Source: an uncultured bacterium (GTDB taxonomy: Bacteria > Planctomycetota > Phycisphaerae > Phycisphaerales > SM1A02). From it: a stretch of 64,000 nucleotides of DNA. Both the position numbers and the translations under genes were made by a program. Of this stretch, positions 16,680 to 26,408 are shown piece after piece (the first letter of the stretch is position 1; each line of letters begins with the position of its first letter). The notes beneath the pieces were generated by a model, which was not told the origin of the DNA, searched no databases, and was given only the letters and a program-made list of their open reading frames with translations. The DNA is taken from the NCBI GenBank assembly GCA_903831295.1, contig CAIKXA010000020.1, positions 1-64,000 on the forward strand, read 5' to 3'.

Positions 16680-19600
16680 GGTCCGCGATCCTCTGCCATG
16701 CGTCGATAATAGGCTTCGGTGGCTTTTTGATAGAGGGCGCTTATCCGATCCCGTCGACTTTGCGCCATGATTTCACGAATTCGTTGGGGTAGGTGTCCCC
16801 ACTCCGAGCGAGATTCATCCATATTTGAATCTTCCTGTAACTGGGCATCAACAAATTCTGGTGGGTTGATTTCGTCACCAGGGGCGCCATTGTTGTTGCG
16901 TTTGGAATCTTGTTTTTCCTTTGTGTCTCCATTTTTATCAGAGCCATTCTCTTTGTTATTTGGTTTCCCATCCGCTTCATTTTCATCACTGCCTGGTTTC
17001 TTTTTTGCACCAGATCCCGATGAGTCTTTTTTGTTTTTATTTTTTTGTGGCTTGCCTGTGGCGGATTTTTCAAACTTCACCGCGGCCTCAATCAAGGCGT
17101 CAAGGCGAGAAAGCGCCTGGGCTTGAACTCGTTGGGTCCCAATTCCAAGATCATGATCCTTGTCCACAAGTTGCTGCGCGATTTTCATATCGGCCATTGC
17201 GGCTTTGGCTAAATCTTGAAGCGAATTCTCTTGAAGTTCCCGGGAAAGATTTTCATTTCGTTGGGCTTCTGCAGCTTTTTCACCGCCACTGCCACCAATA
17301 CCTAGAAGTTCATCAAGTGTTTTGGCTGGAGGGTTGGTGGGGGGGGTTTGTTTAGATGTTTCAGTCGTTGGTGGTGGTTGAGTGGTTTGTGGTACTTGAT
17401 ATAAATCACCGCTCTTGCTGAACGAAAGTAAATATTTTTTGTTTCGAGGAAATAGGCGGACCTGTGGGGCGCGTTCTGGTTCCTTTTGATCTGGTGTTTC
17501 TGGCGCGAGGCCGTCTTGGGACGACATTTTTTTCATTCGTTCAATCCAATCTTCGCCAAGCATGCGTACGTTTTCTTGCAATTTAGAAAGATCTCCGATT
17601 GCCTTTGTGGCTTGTGGCGAATGAATGTCTGTTTCCTCTATCAACTTTGTTCGTCTGTTAATTTGCGCCTGCAATTCACGAACTAATCGCAATTCTGCGA
17701 TAGGAGGAATTTTTTTCTTTTGGCTTGCGCCACCTTCGCCACCCCCACCTCCGGTATCTGTATTGTTGTTTGAAAATGGCTCGTCTTTTTGCTCTGGATC
17801 TGCAAGTGCCGCGGCAAGGCCTTCCAGTGATTCTGTGGTGAAGTCCATTAATGCAATGGTTTCGGGTGTTGGATTTGATTCTTTCATTTGTTCGCGCGAC
17901 ACCTTCATCCATCCATCAATGAGTTCGTGTGTCTTAACAAAGACGGGGGCATCTTTTATAATTTCAGTAGTTTTTAAAACTTCTGCAACCCTTGCTCTTA
18001 ATGTTTCTTGACGCTCCGACATTTCTCGCGATGTCGCAACAGCTCTTCGATCAAGTTCCCCCTGGTTGGGTGGAAGGATTCGTGCAACTTCTTTCCGAAT
18101 TGATTTTTCTAATGCCGCACAAGCTGTATATTTTTGAACAAGTTCATCTTTTTCTTTTTCGAGCTCTTGCTCGTTTTGTTTTTTTTGAATCGCTTCTGTT
18201 TTGAACAGGGCCTCTTTTAATAATTCAAGTGCGCGCGAACTGGCTTCTTTTGCTGGATCTATCTTTGGTTGTGTGTTGCGCAGGGCCTCCACCACGCTGT
18301 CTTGAAAGCCGCTTGCTCTTTCTAGTATTTTTGTCACTGGCTCAGCTTCGCGACCGCCGCCCTTGGATTCTTCAGCAGCGGCAACTATGTTGCGCGCCAA
18401 CAATTCACATTTTTTTTCGGTCTCTGTCTGTGTGGACTTTATTGATCTGTCATATATGTCCAACAAACCGCGAGCTGTTTCAGCTTGGGTTACAAGTCCA
18501 CGAATGGTTTCCACAAGACTAGACAGTTTTCGTTTGAGTTCATCTTTCTTGGCCTGCCTATCTGCCTTTAATGCATTTTTTATTTTCTCAACAGCTTCCG
18601 CCGCTGCTTGCATCGAGTCATCTGCGGCGCCGGTTTGATTTTTATCGCTTCGATCAGCGGCCTCCTCCATCTTTTTTTCCGCGTCTCCTTTTTGCGCCTC
18701 TTTTATCGCTGACTGAAGGGCCTCTGATAAACCCTTGTCATTCTTCTTGGTTCTCTGTGCTCGTTCTTGTAGGTCTTCTATAAGCGCGCGAGCCTCTTGT
18801 GCGGCGGTTCTTTGTTTTTCGGCCTGTCCGTGAAGTTGGGCTTGTTCTTCTGTAGACAATTCTTCCGTGTTTTTTCCCGCAGTTTTATTCGCAATCTCGC
18901 CAAGATCTTTCCTAAGTTTGGAAATTGTTTCGGCAAGTTTGTCTGTTCTTTGTTGTGCGCCGACAGATTCATCATCTTGATCAATAACATTTAACATTGC
19001 TTGAATCGCTTTAAGCGCTTCGTTTTGCTCTTGTGTGGCTTTGTGTATTGCCTCTTTATTTCCATCGGTTCCCTGACGAAGTTCTTGTGATGCGTTCTGG
19101 CTGTGCTTTGAGGCAATTGAAGCTTGTTGATCAACTTCTGTCATGGCCTCGGTGATGTTCGAATCCTTCATTCCATTTCGATTCAAACGTTTTGTTATTC
19201 GTTCTGCGGTTTGTTGTGCTTGACTGATTCGATCGCTTAGGCTTTTTTGTGACTGCGCCTTGTTCGCGTTGTCTTTCTCATCGATTGCCTCTTTCTGTGA
19301 TGTTTCAATTCGCGCGATGACTTGGCGGAGATTGCTGGTTTGTTGATGAATTTTTTTCTCAAAAACATCTTGATCAACTATGTGAATAAGCCTTGGTTCG
19401 CTTGTTGTATTTGCTCGCTTCTGACCATCTATTTCATACAGATCTCTTGCGGTACCTCGAAGAAGAAGGGTGTCTCCACTTTTTAATTCCATTGGTCGTA
19501 ATTCAAGGGTGGATTTCAATTCGCCTTCTTTCAGATCGACCACTGTTTCTTTACTTTGAATTGATTGAGGTTGTGGCTCTCCAGATCGCTGTTGTCGGTC

Positions 19601-21004
19601 AAGTTGGAAGCCCACAGATGCAAGAACGAGATCGTCTTTTGCTTGAACGATCGTTGGAATGCTGGCAATTTTTGTAACTACTTCGTCTTGTTCGGGCTCC
19701 ACAACAACCACGGTTGGAGCTTGATCTGAAACCACCTGAATCTGGGCGCGAAGTGGTTCACGGCCGTGAATCCCATTTTCATCACATGGGTCCACAAATA
19801 AATCAATGCCTTCATTTAGATTCCATGAAATCAACCACTGTGTTGGGCTGTTTAATTTAAAAGCAAAGTCAAAGTTTTCTTGCGGGTTATTGGTGGAAAT
19901 ATCAGCGGCGCGAATGGTGCTCGACATCCACCCTGCATCAATTTCACCTTTATCGTTTCGTTTTGGATCAAGCGGGTTGGAAAGATTAATTTCAAGTTGG
20001 GCGCTTGCTCCGGCAAGAACCGCGGGAAGTGTTGGCATGGTGCCGCCCTCCCATTTGATTTCAATTTTTTCACGAAATTGCGTGGCGTAGTTTGGTGGGT
20101 TAATAGATAGTTTTGCGTTTTGTATTTCCGGTGGCTCGACCACATGTATTATAGTTGGACTTGTTTTAAATTGATCGGTTACGAAGGACACGCTGAGTGT
20201 TTCTCCCTCGGCAACAAATGTTTTTTCCCACGCGCCGTCGCTTTGCTCCACCATTTCGAAATTTTTAATCAATACAGCTCCGTGCTTGTCTTTTATTTCA
20301 CAAACTGCTTGTACACGAACTCCTTTTTCCTTTGTTTGATTTTCGTCCGCCTTCGCTCGCAGAAGTATTGTTTCTCCTTTGGCGGCGTATGTTTTTGAAA
20401 TTTCTGAATGGATAAATAAACGTGGGGGCCATTCTGTTTGAATCCAAGGAAGCAGCGTTCTTTGAAGCGCTATTGTTGTGATTTGCGGCAAGTAAAAACT
20501 CATGCATAACCACGCCGCCAAAGTGGATAGAGCTGCCGTGGCCGCAAAAATTGCTGGTCTTTTATAAATATGTTTATGAATTCGAATTTTATTGAGCCCG
20601 ATTTTGGCGCGCTTTTTCACCTCAATAGCAAGTGGATCTTGCTCAAAATTATTTTGCGCCTCAAAATCAACCGCGGACGCAAGCAGGCCGCCCAGGGAGG
20701 TTTCTATCTCTTCCAAGCGAATTGCGACACTTGTGTTTGTTGGTTTTTGATTCCATTGAGTTTTGAACCAACCCCGAAACATCTTTACTAAAATCAAAAT
20801 CGAAAAAATCAAAATGAAAAGTCGAACAGCCCAAGGCCAATGAACTAGATAGTCAATTATTGAGGCTGTTCCGAGAGCTATTGCGAATATGGTTACACAA
20901 ATTGCAACAGCCTGAACGCGGTTTATGGCGATGATTTTTCGGCGCAGGGTTGAAATTATATTTGTAATTTCTTTCACAAACCACCTTGATTTAAAGCGTA
21001 GCAA
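16676..21004 (-). CDS. Giant membrane-anchored coiled-coil protein (DUF4175-like)
   Basis: About 1442 residues from TTG 21004. A GTG at 20977 with AAGGTGG just upstream is an equally good start (1433 residues). Two hydrophobic segments lie at about 33-85 and one near 150-180, then Ig-like beta-rich regions (residues 200-520), then several hundred residues of Glu/Lys/Gln-rich coiled coil (QSQKSLSDRISQAQQTAERI and onward), and a charged low-complexity C-terminus (GSDKNGDTKEKQ) ending in a short conserved-looking tail (LPQRIREIMAQSRRDRISAL). Layout resembles DUF4175-type proteins. It sits centrally in the MoxR-VWA operon, and by topology most of it would be extracytoplasmic. Function unknown; an elongated structural or sensing element of the envelope is an inference. 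Confidence 0.75.
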   Translation of the reverse strand: MLRFKSRWFVKEITNIISTLRRKIIAINRVQAVAICVTIFAIALGTASIIDYLVHWPWAVRLFILIFSILILVKMFRGWFKTQWNQKPTNTSVAIRLEEIETSLGGLLASAVDFEAQNNFEQDPLAIEVKKRAKIGLNKIRIHKHIYKRPAIFAATAALSTLAAWLCMSFYLPQITTIALQRTLLPWIQTEWPPRLFIHSEISKTYAAKGETILLRAKADENQTKEKGVRVQAVCEIKDKHGAVLIKNFEMVEQSDGAWEKTFVAEGETLSVSFVTDQFKTSPTIIHVVEPPEIQNAKLSINPPNYATQFREKIEIKWEGGTMPTLPAVLAGASAQLEINLSNPLDPKRNDKGEIDAGWMSSTIRAADISTNNPQENFDFAFKLNSPTQWLISWNLNEGIDLFVDPCDENGIHGREPLRAQIQVVSDQAPTVVVVEPEQDEVVTKIASIPTIVQAKDDLVLASVGFQLDRQQRSGEPQPQSIQSKETVVDLKEGELKSTLELRPMELKSGDTLLLRGTARDLYEIDGQKRANTTSEPRLIHIVDQDVFEKKIHQQTSNLRQVIARIETSQKEAIDEKDNANKAQSQKSLSDRISQAQQTAERITKRLNRNGMKDSNITEAMTEVDQQASIASKHSQNASQELRQGTDGNKEAIHKATQEQNEALKAIQAMLNVIDQDDESVGAQQRTDKLAETISKLRKDLGEIANKTAGKNTEELSTEEQAQLHGQAEKQRTAAQEARALIEDLQERAQRTKKNDKGLSEALQSAIKEAQKGDAEKKMEEAADRSDKNQTGAADDSMQAAAEAVEKIKNALKADRQAKKDELKRKLSSLVETIRGLVTQAETARGLLDIYDRSIKSTQTETEKKCELLARNIVAAAEESKGGGREAEPVTKILERASGFQDSVVEALRNTQPKIDPAKEASSRALELLKEALFKTEAIQKKQNEQELEKEKDELVQKYTACAALEKSIRKEVARILPPNQGELDRRAVATSREMSERQETLRARVAEVLKTTEIIKDAPVFVKTHELIDGWMKVSREQMKESNPTPETIALMDFTTESLEGLAAALADPEQKDEPFSNNNTDTGGGGGEGGASQKKKIPPIAELRLVRELQAQINRRTKLIEETDIHSPQATKAIGDLSKLQENVRMLGEDWIERMKKMSSQDGLAPETPDQKEPERAPQVRLFPRNKKYLLSFSKSGDLYQVPQTTQPPPTTETSKQTPPTNPPAKTLDELLGIGGSGGEKAAEAQRNENLSRELQENSLQDLAKAAMADMKIAQQLVDKDHDLGIGTQRVQAQALSRLDALIEAAVKFEKSATGKPQKNKNKKDSSGSGAKKKPGSDENEADGKPNNKENGSDKNGDTKEKQDSKRNNNGAPGDEINPPEFVDAQLQEDSNMDESRSEWGHLPQRIREIMAQSRRDRISALYQKATEAYYRRMAEDRGP

Positions 21005-21031
21005 TCAAAACAAAATGTAAACATCATAAAT

Positions 21032-23335
21032 TCACATTAATTGAAGAATGCGCCTGCCTATCCATTCGATTGTCAACACTAAAACTAAAAATACGTAAAC
21101 AAGCCATTGATTCCATAGCTGTATTTGAATTGGAATTTTTGTTACAAACGATCTATTCGGTATGAGTTTTTCTAGAGTTTCTATATCCCGGGCTTCAACC
21201 ACCCTTCCTTGGGTTGCGGCGCTTAGTTTTTCTAGGGTTTCGTGATCTGGGGTGGCATTGAGTTGCTCTTGATCCTCATACATCACAGTTAGTTTGGCTT
21301 CTGGAGATTCTGCTATTTGCGGTTGTCTAATTCTGAAATTCCAAACACCATCACCATCATTTGATGGAATCCAAACGGCTGAATATTGATCTCCGCTATC
21401 CGCCTTTAATTCAACATCGATCGTTTTTCCATTTTTTGTATTTTTAGCTTCAACCACAACGGATCCACCTACCGCAACTCCGGCAAGATCCACCGATATA
21501 CGCACGGGCTGATTGATGGTTGCGCGGGGTGGATCAACTTGCAAACCAACCCCGGCGCTATTTCTTAATCCCGATCGAGCGAGATGCCTGATTAATTGAA
21601 TCCAAAATCGTTCTGGCAGTGTCTCGCCGCGCCCGTGTCTCCATCTCCAAGTTTCATCTGTGGCGACATATGTTGTTTGTCCAGACCCAAACCGCATTGT
21701 GAGCACAAGTGGTGTTTCTTGTTTTGATTCTTGTTGAATTCCATCTTGCTTTTTTTCAACCGACCCCCGCGAAACGGCTGTGGCCAAAATTTCTGTTGTG
21801 GGTTTTACGTCCCTGGGATCTATTCGTTGAGCCCATTCAAGTTTGGCCCACGATTCTCCATTGGGTGAAATTTCGATAGGCCAGCCCAATTCATCATCTT
21901 GTTTATTTCCTAATCGAAGCAGGCCTATTCTTGCTGCTGATTCTGTGGGTTTCATAAACGCCGCTTGATCTAGGCGCGGTAAATCAAGTGATCCACGAAA
22001 TGGCAAAAGATCTTCGAGGGCCGAACCGCGCCAGCTTGATGGTGTGCTTCGTTCTCCACCAATCCACAACAAGCCAGTTCCTTGTTTTGCAACTAATTCC
22101 TTAATTCCCTTTTGTTGTGTTGCATTTAAAAAACCAGATGGAACATCACCCAAAATAATCACGTCAAATACCGAAAACTCTTTCTCTGTTTTAGGAAGGC
22201 GACTCAACGGCGTGGTTCCTTCTTGTGCGAAATCACGATCGGCCGAAAGAAGCATGATTGAACTTTCAATCCCTTTCTCCCTTAATAAAATGTTTTTGAG
22301 ATATCGAAATTCCCACCTTGGCCAGCCATCCATATACAGAACTCGGATTGGACGATCCATAACGGTAATACTTACATTTTGTGAATCATTGGATGGATCG
22401 GCGTCGGGAGCTCCCTCTATGGCAACCTGCCAAACCATCTCGCCTGTGTTTTTGGGTTCACCCACCATTGTTAGGTTTATTTTTCCATCTTGATCAGATA
22501 TCGCATCCTGTTCATCAATTTTTATTTTTGAATTCATATCCATCAACACAACATGGATTTTCTCATTTGGTTTTTTTGTGCTGATTTGTGCCTGAATTGG
22601 AATTTGATCTTGTACAAATACTTTTTGCGGGGCTTCCACTGAAACGACAGATAAATCGTTGATTCCTTTTGGATCGCCCAGAGGAACAGTGAAAATGGGA
22701 ATGCCGAGGGATTGGATTTGTCGAATTGTTGTTGTGTTCACCGAATCTTGGCTTCGACCGTCTGTAATTAAAACGATTGCAGAAAGTGGTCGTCCCATGT
22801 TGCGCTGCATGGTTTCATGAATTGCAGAAGCAATCAATGTTCTATTACCGTCCGCCAACGGAAGTGTTGTGTGATTTTGAATGGTGGTGGAGTTACCGTT
22901 AAACGCGGTCCAATTCAATGTGTGGGTTTTTGAAAGTGTTTCCCATACTGAATTTTTCATAATTTCATCTTGGAAATCCGCCCTTGAAATTAGTTTGCCT
23001 TGAGCATCAACGGCGTCTTTCACCCTCAAGCTTGTGCTTCTATCAACCAATACCTCGACAAAATCTTGCTCGGTTTTTTCTTGTGGCCATTCAAGAGATG
23101 GTTGTGTCGTAAGAAAAAAGATCACGAACAGTGCGATCGCTCTAAAAACCGAAAGCGCGGCCTTGGCTTTTTTTGCTCCGCGAATTTTTGAGTATGAAAA
23201 AAAAGATACTCCAACAAGTGCGACCAAAATGAAAAACCAAACCCAGGGGGGCGGGTTTCTTTCAAACACGATGTGCCATGGTTGCGCGTGTAAATTTTGC
23301 GGGACTCCGAGTTGTGTAAAAATCCACTCCATCAT
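21032..23335 (-). CDS. VWA-domain membrane protein with GATase-like middle region
   Basis: 767 residues. Two N-terminal membrane helices (WVWFFILVALVGVSFFSY and FRAIALFVIFFLTTQPSLEW) precede a von Willebrand A domain whose MIDAS is visible as VDRSTSL, with a later SAIVLITDGRSQD. After a beta-rich stretch comes a class I amidotransferase-like fold (RVLYMDGWPRWEFRYLKN; ELVAKQGTGLLWIGGERS), where the Cys nucleophile is not evident. A final helix (WLVYVFLVLVLTIEWIGR) anchors the C-terminus. This is the partner class usually found with BatA and DUF58 proteins. It overlaps the preceding gene by four bases (ATGA). It probably binds a protein ligand through a divalent metal at the outer face of the inner membrane. 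Confidence 0.85.
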   Translation of the reverse strand: MMEWIFTQLGVPQNLHAQPWHIVFERNPPPWVWFFILVALVGVSFFSYSKIRGAKKAKAALSVFRAIALFVIFFLTTQPSLEWPQEKTEQDFVEVLVDRSTSLRVKDAVDAQGKLISRADFQDEIMKNSVWETLSKTHTLNWTAFNGNSTTIQNHTTLPLADGNRTLIASAIHETMQRNMGRPLSAIVLITDGRSQDSVNTTTIRQIQSLGIPIFTVPLGDPKGINDLSVVSVEAPQKVFVQDQIPIQAQISTKKPNEKIHVVLMDMNSKIKIDEQDAISDQDGKINLTMVGEPKNTGEMVWQVAIEGAPDADPSNDSQNVSITVMDRPIRVLYMDGWPRWEFRYLKNILLREKGIESSIMLLSADRDFAQEGTTPLSRLPKTEKEFSVFDVIILGDVPSGFLNATQQKGIKELVAKQGTGLLWIGGERSTPSSWRGSALEDLLPFRGSLDLPRLDQAAFMKPTESAARIGLLRLGNKQDDELGWPIEISPNGESWAKLEWAQRIDPRDVKPTTEILATAVSRGSVEKKQDGIQQESKQETPLVLTMRFGSGQTTYVATDETWRWRHGRGETLPERFWIQLIRHLARSGLRNSAGVGLQVDPPRATINQPVRISVDLAGVAVGGSVVVEAKNTKNGKTIDVELKADSGDQYSAVWIPSNDGDGVWNFRIRQPQIAESPEAKLTVMYEDQEQLNATPDHETLEKLSAATQGRVVEARDIETLEKLIPNRSFVTKIPIQIQLWNQWLVYVFLVLVLTIEWIGRRILQLM

Positions 23336-25440
23336 GCGATCGACCCGTTTATTTTTTGTGGTTGTCGCGGTGAACCGTTACGAGAAAGAATGCTTTCTGT
23401 GATGGCGCAAATGAGTGCGATTATGAATATGGACTGTATAAGTAGGGGCTCAAGGTTGTTTCTTGATAATGCTTGCGTTTTTTCTTGATTTTCATCTCTA
23501 AATTGAATTGAATTTACTGGTGCAAACCAGGCGCGAACAGCGTTTTCGAACAGTGGTTCTATGGATGCTGATGATGTTTGTATATTCACCGCTAGTAATT
23601 TTTTATTACCGTTTTTTGTTTCTAACGTCCAAATGCCTGGATTTAAAACTCTTGCTTCAGACCTACCGTTTGAGTCCAACTGGATTGTTGTGGCATTGCT
23701 TTGTGGTGGCGGAACAAACAACCCGTCCGCCGCCAACCGCCCCAGTGATACAGTAAAGCCAGTACGAATGTCTTGCTGTTGTGTTGCAAGCATCCGCCCA
23801 CCGCGAATTAATTCCTGAAAGAGCGGGACCATGAGTGGCTTCACGGGTAAATCGCTCCAAGATAAAACAGGTGAAACCCCAAGAATGGCCACGACTCCTG
23901 TTCCACCTTTTGGTTTGGCCCAACACATCAATGGCTTACCATTTTCTAATTCAAGAATTGACTGTGCTGCCGCATCTGTTGTTTCCAACGGAATATATGT
24001 GTTGATATGTACCGGTTCGCTCAATGCTTCAAGCTCTGCTCCTAATAGCGACAGGGGTCCCACGCGGGGTTGTTTGCTGGCAAGCCTAAATTCACCCTGT
24101 ATTTTTTTTGTTTGTGATCGTATTGGAACACTCAAAAGCCTTTCAATATCAGCGGCCCAAATCTGTTCTTGCGCTTCAGATGCGGGCGTGATTATGAGTA
24201 CACCGCCATCGCTTGCAAAGTTTTGAAGCCAAGTCCAACCAGATTGATCCACTAAATCTGGCCGTGTCAGAATGATTGTGTCTGTGGCAAGAGGCGGTCG
24301 AATTGAAATTGTCTCTGCGTCAATTTCCCGTGCGGTCATTCCGGTTGATTCGATTGCCCTGTAAATCCAGCTCGACGCGGGAAGGTTCTCTATATCTTGA
24401 TCCACTGATTTTCGGCCTAAAATTGTGACCTTTGGATTTTCTACCATTCCAAGAGCGTTAAAGTTTTTATTGTCCAGTGGTTGCGCGTCTGTTTCCAAAA
24501 TTGCTTGAAGCGCTTGATTGGAATTTTTTTCAATTTGAATGTCTACATCAAACTCCTTCTCGCTCACATTTTCATTCCATTCAATTTCGTTGTTACTGAT
24601 CAATTCGCCGTTTATGTTTTGAAAACTAATTTGAATTTTCTTTTGCTGAGGCGCGCCCTCCCTAAAAATCTCAACCTTTATTTTTCGTTTATTCGTGTTG
24701 TCATCTTCTGTTGCCGTGCGCGACAGGGATGATTTCTTTAACACATAATTTGTGGGTTGCCCTAGTAGTGGCCTGGTTGCTATAAGCGTCACTTTTTCGG
24801 CTCGATTCGCTAAGTTTGTTTCTAGCGGTTTTTCAAGATCTAGGCTGCCTCGCCTAAATCCGCTCCATATTTCAACTTGTCTATATGCATTTTTTTCCTC
24901 TTGTTTTGGAAATGCAACATCAAGAGCCGCGGGAATATCGCAAGGAACCTCTTGTGGAAAAACTCTTTGAATGGCTTGTGTCACCGCCTCGTGATTTGTG
25001 GTTGGTTCCACCAAAACTCGCGCTGGCACAGAAGCTAAAACAATCGCAATACGGTTGCCTTTATTTTCGATACCAATAGATTCGACAATCTCTTGTTTGA
25101 TTTTCTCAAGTGTGTTTTTTTTGTCTGGTCTAATTTCTGCGGAAGTCGCTCCGTTATCAATAATGATCCATCGTTCCTTTGTTTGTCCATCTTGTATCCA
25201 CTCGCTTGCAAACGGACCCGCCGCCGCAAATCCAACAAGTCCTATGGCGAACACGCGCAATAAAAGTAAAAGCCATTTTTCTATTTTTCGACGCCGTTGA
25301 ATCTTTCCGAACGCGATTTTTAAAATAAAATTTGAGCCCCACGCAGTCACTTGTGGTTTACGTAGAAAAAAATGCAAAATAAGTGGAATTGTTGCGGCGG
25401 CGATTGCAGCCCAGACCAGTGTTGGATTGGCGAAAATCAA
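23332..25440 (-). CDS. BatA-like membrane protein
   Basis: 702 residues. The N-terminus (FANPTLVWAAIAAATIPLIL, then HFFLRKP) is the hallmark of the BatA N-terminal domain; a second helix (WLLLLLRVFAIGLVGFAAAG) follows. The next region resembles a VWA fold with a degraded MIDAS (IIIDNGATSAEIR instead of DxSxS), so metal binding is doubtful. A long beta-rich extracytoplasmic part leads to a last helix (SIFIIALICAITESIL). It overlaps both neighbours by four bases, so it is translated in step with the DUF58 protein and the VWA protein. Expected role: a membrane component acted on by the MoxR ATPase. Confidence 0.85.
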   Translation of the reverse strand: MIFANPTLVWAAIAAATIPLILHFFLRKPQVTAWGSNFILKIAFGKIQRRRKIEKWLLLLLRVFAIGLVGFAAAGPFASEWIQDGQTKERWIIIDNGATSAEIRPDKKNTLEKIKQEIVESIGIENKGNRIAIVLASVPARVLVEPTTNHEAVTQAIQRVFPQEVPCDIPAALDVAFPKQEEKNAYRQVEIWSGFRRGSLDLEKPLETNLANRAEKVTLIATRPLLGQPTNYVLKKSSLSRTATEDDNTNKRKIKVEIFREGAPQQKKIQISFQNINGELISNNEIEWNENVSEKEFDVDIQIEKNSNQALQAILETDAQPLDNKNFNALGMVENPKVTILGRKSVDQDIENLPASSWIYRAIESTGMTAREIDAETISIRPPLATDTIILTRPDLVDQSGWTWLQNFASDGGVLIITPASEAQEQIWAADIERLLSVPIRSQTKKIQGEFRLASKQPRVGPLSLLGAELEALSEPVHINTYIPLETTDAAAQSILELENGKPLMCWAKPKGGTGVVAILGVSPVLSWSDLPVKPLMVPLFQELIRGGRMLATQQQDIRTGFTVSLGRLAADGLFVPPPQSNATTIQLDSNGRSEARVLNPGIWTLETKNGNKKLLAVNIQTSSASIEPLFENAVRAWFAPVNSIQFRDENQEKTQALSRNNLEPLLIQSIFIIALICAITESILSRNGSPRQPQKINGSIA

Positions 25441-26408
25441 CGCCGTCCCCCATGTCTATTGAGTTTTTCGCGGCGGCTTAACAAGCTTGTGATTGGTGGA
25501 CCAACCGAATCATGACTATCTATTCGGCAAAGATCGAAAGCGAAACTTCTCGTGATTTTTTCAAGTTCATCGTCGTGTTGTTTTAGGGCGTTTAAATATG
25601 GCGCTCGAATGCTTTCTGCCTCCGTCACCACGTCTTCCATTCCTTCCATATCTTCAAATCGACGAAGACCGCTTAATTTAAATTGCAATTCGCTTCTATC
25701 TAAAATTCGGGCAAGAACAAGATCGTGGCCCTTGAATTTTACTTTTGCGATGGAATCACGAACTTTTTCAAGCGGATATAAAAAATCGCTCAACACAAAC
25801 AAAAGGCATCTATGTCCAAGTCCCGCGATTAATTGTTCTATGGCGCGCGGAAGGTTTGCTGTTCCTTGCACGGGAACGGTGGCGAGTGCTTGCACCATGC
25901 TTTTCCATTGACCCCGGCTTCCTGATCTTCGAACAATTGATTTTGTGTCTTGTGAAAAAATATGCAAACCAACTCGATCACGTTGTTGTAAACATAAATG
26001 CGCCAATGCGACGGTGATCGCCGCGGCGCAATCAAATTTTGTCCACTGGCCTGTCTTGCTTCCGGCGTCCGTTCCACCCCATCCTGATTTGGTTCCTAGC
26101 GTGGAAAATCTCATGGAGTTTGAAGAGTCGACCAAGATCACAACATCTAGACTTGTTTCTTGTTGGTATCGCTTGATATACAACTTGTCGCTGCGTCCAA
26201 ACATTTTCCAATCTAAATGTCGAAGCGATTCGCCCGGCGTGTATGGCCTGTGTTCCGCAAATTCAACCGCCATTCCCTGGTTTGGACTGGAATGCATGCC
26301 GCTAGAAATACCTTCCACCACCATTCGCGCGCGCAATTCAAATGATGAAAGCTGGGCCAGTGTTTCTGGCGCGAGATAAGCTTCGGCGCGAAGTTGCGAT
26401 CCACTCAC
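25437..26408 (-). CDS. DUF58 domain protein
   Basis: 323 residues, soluble. The DUF58 signature is clear: RPYTPGESLRHLDWKMFGRS near residue 54, followed by a VWA-like strand with a MIDAS-type VILVDSSNSMRF near residue 94. The C-terminal helices end in a basic tail (SRREKLNRHGGRR). DUF58 proteins are constant partners of MoxR ATPases and are thought to bridge the ATPase to the membrane VWA proteins. The ATG overlaps the moxR stop (ATGA), and the gene overlaps batA in the same way downstream. Confidence 0.92.
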   Translation of the reverse strand: MSGSQLRAEAYLAPETLAQLSSFELRARMVVEGISSGMHSSPNQGMAVEFAEHRPYTPGESLRHLDWKMFGRSDKLYIKRYQQETSLDVVILVDSSNSMRFSTLGTKSGWGGTDAGSKTGQWTKFDCAAAITVALAHLCLQQRDRVGLHIFSQDTKSIVRRSGSRGQWKSMVQALATVPVQGTANLPRAIEQLIAGLGHRCLLFVLSDFLYPLEKVRDSIAKVKFKGHDLVLARILDRSELQFKLSGLRRFEDMEGMEDVVTEAESIRAPYLNALKQHDDELEKITRSFAFDLCRIDSHDSVGPPITSLLSRREKLNRHGGRR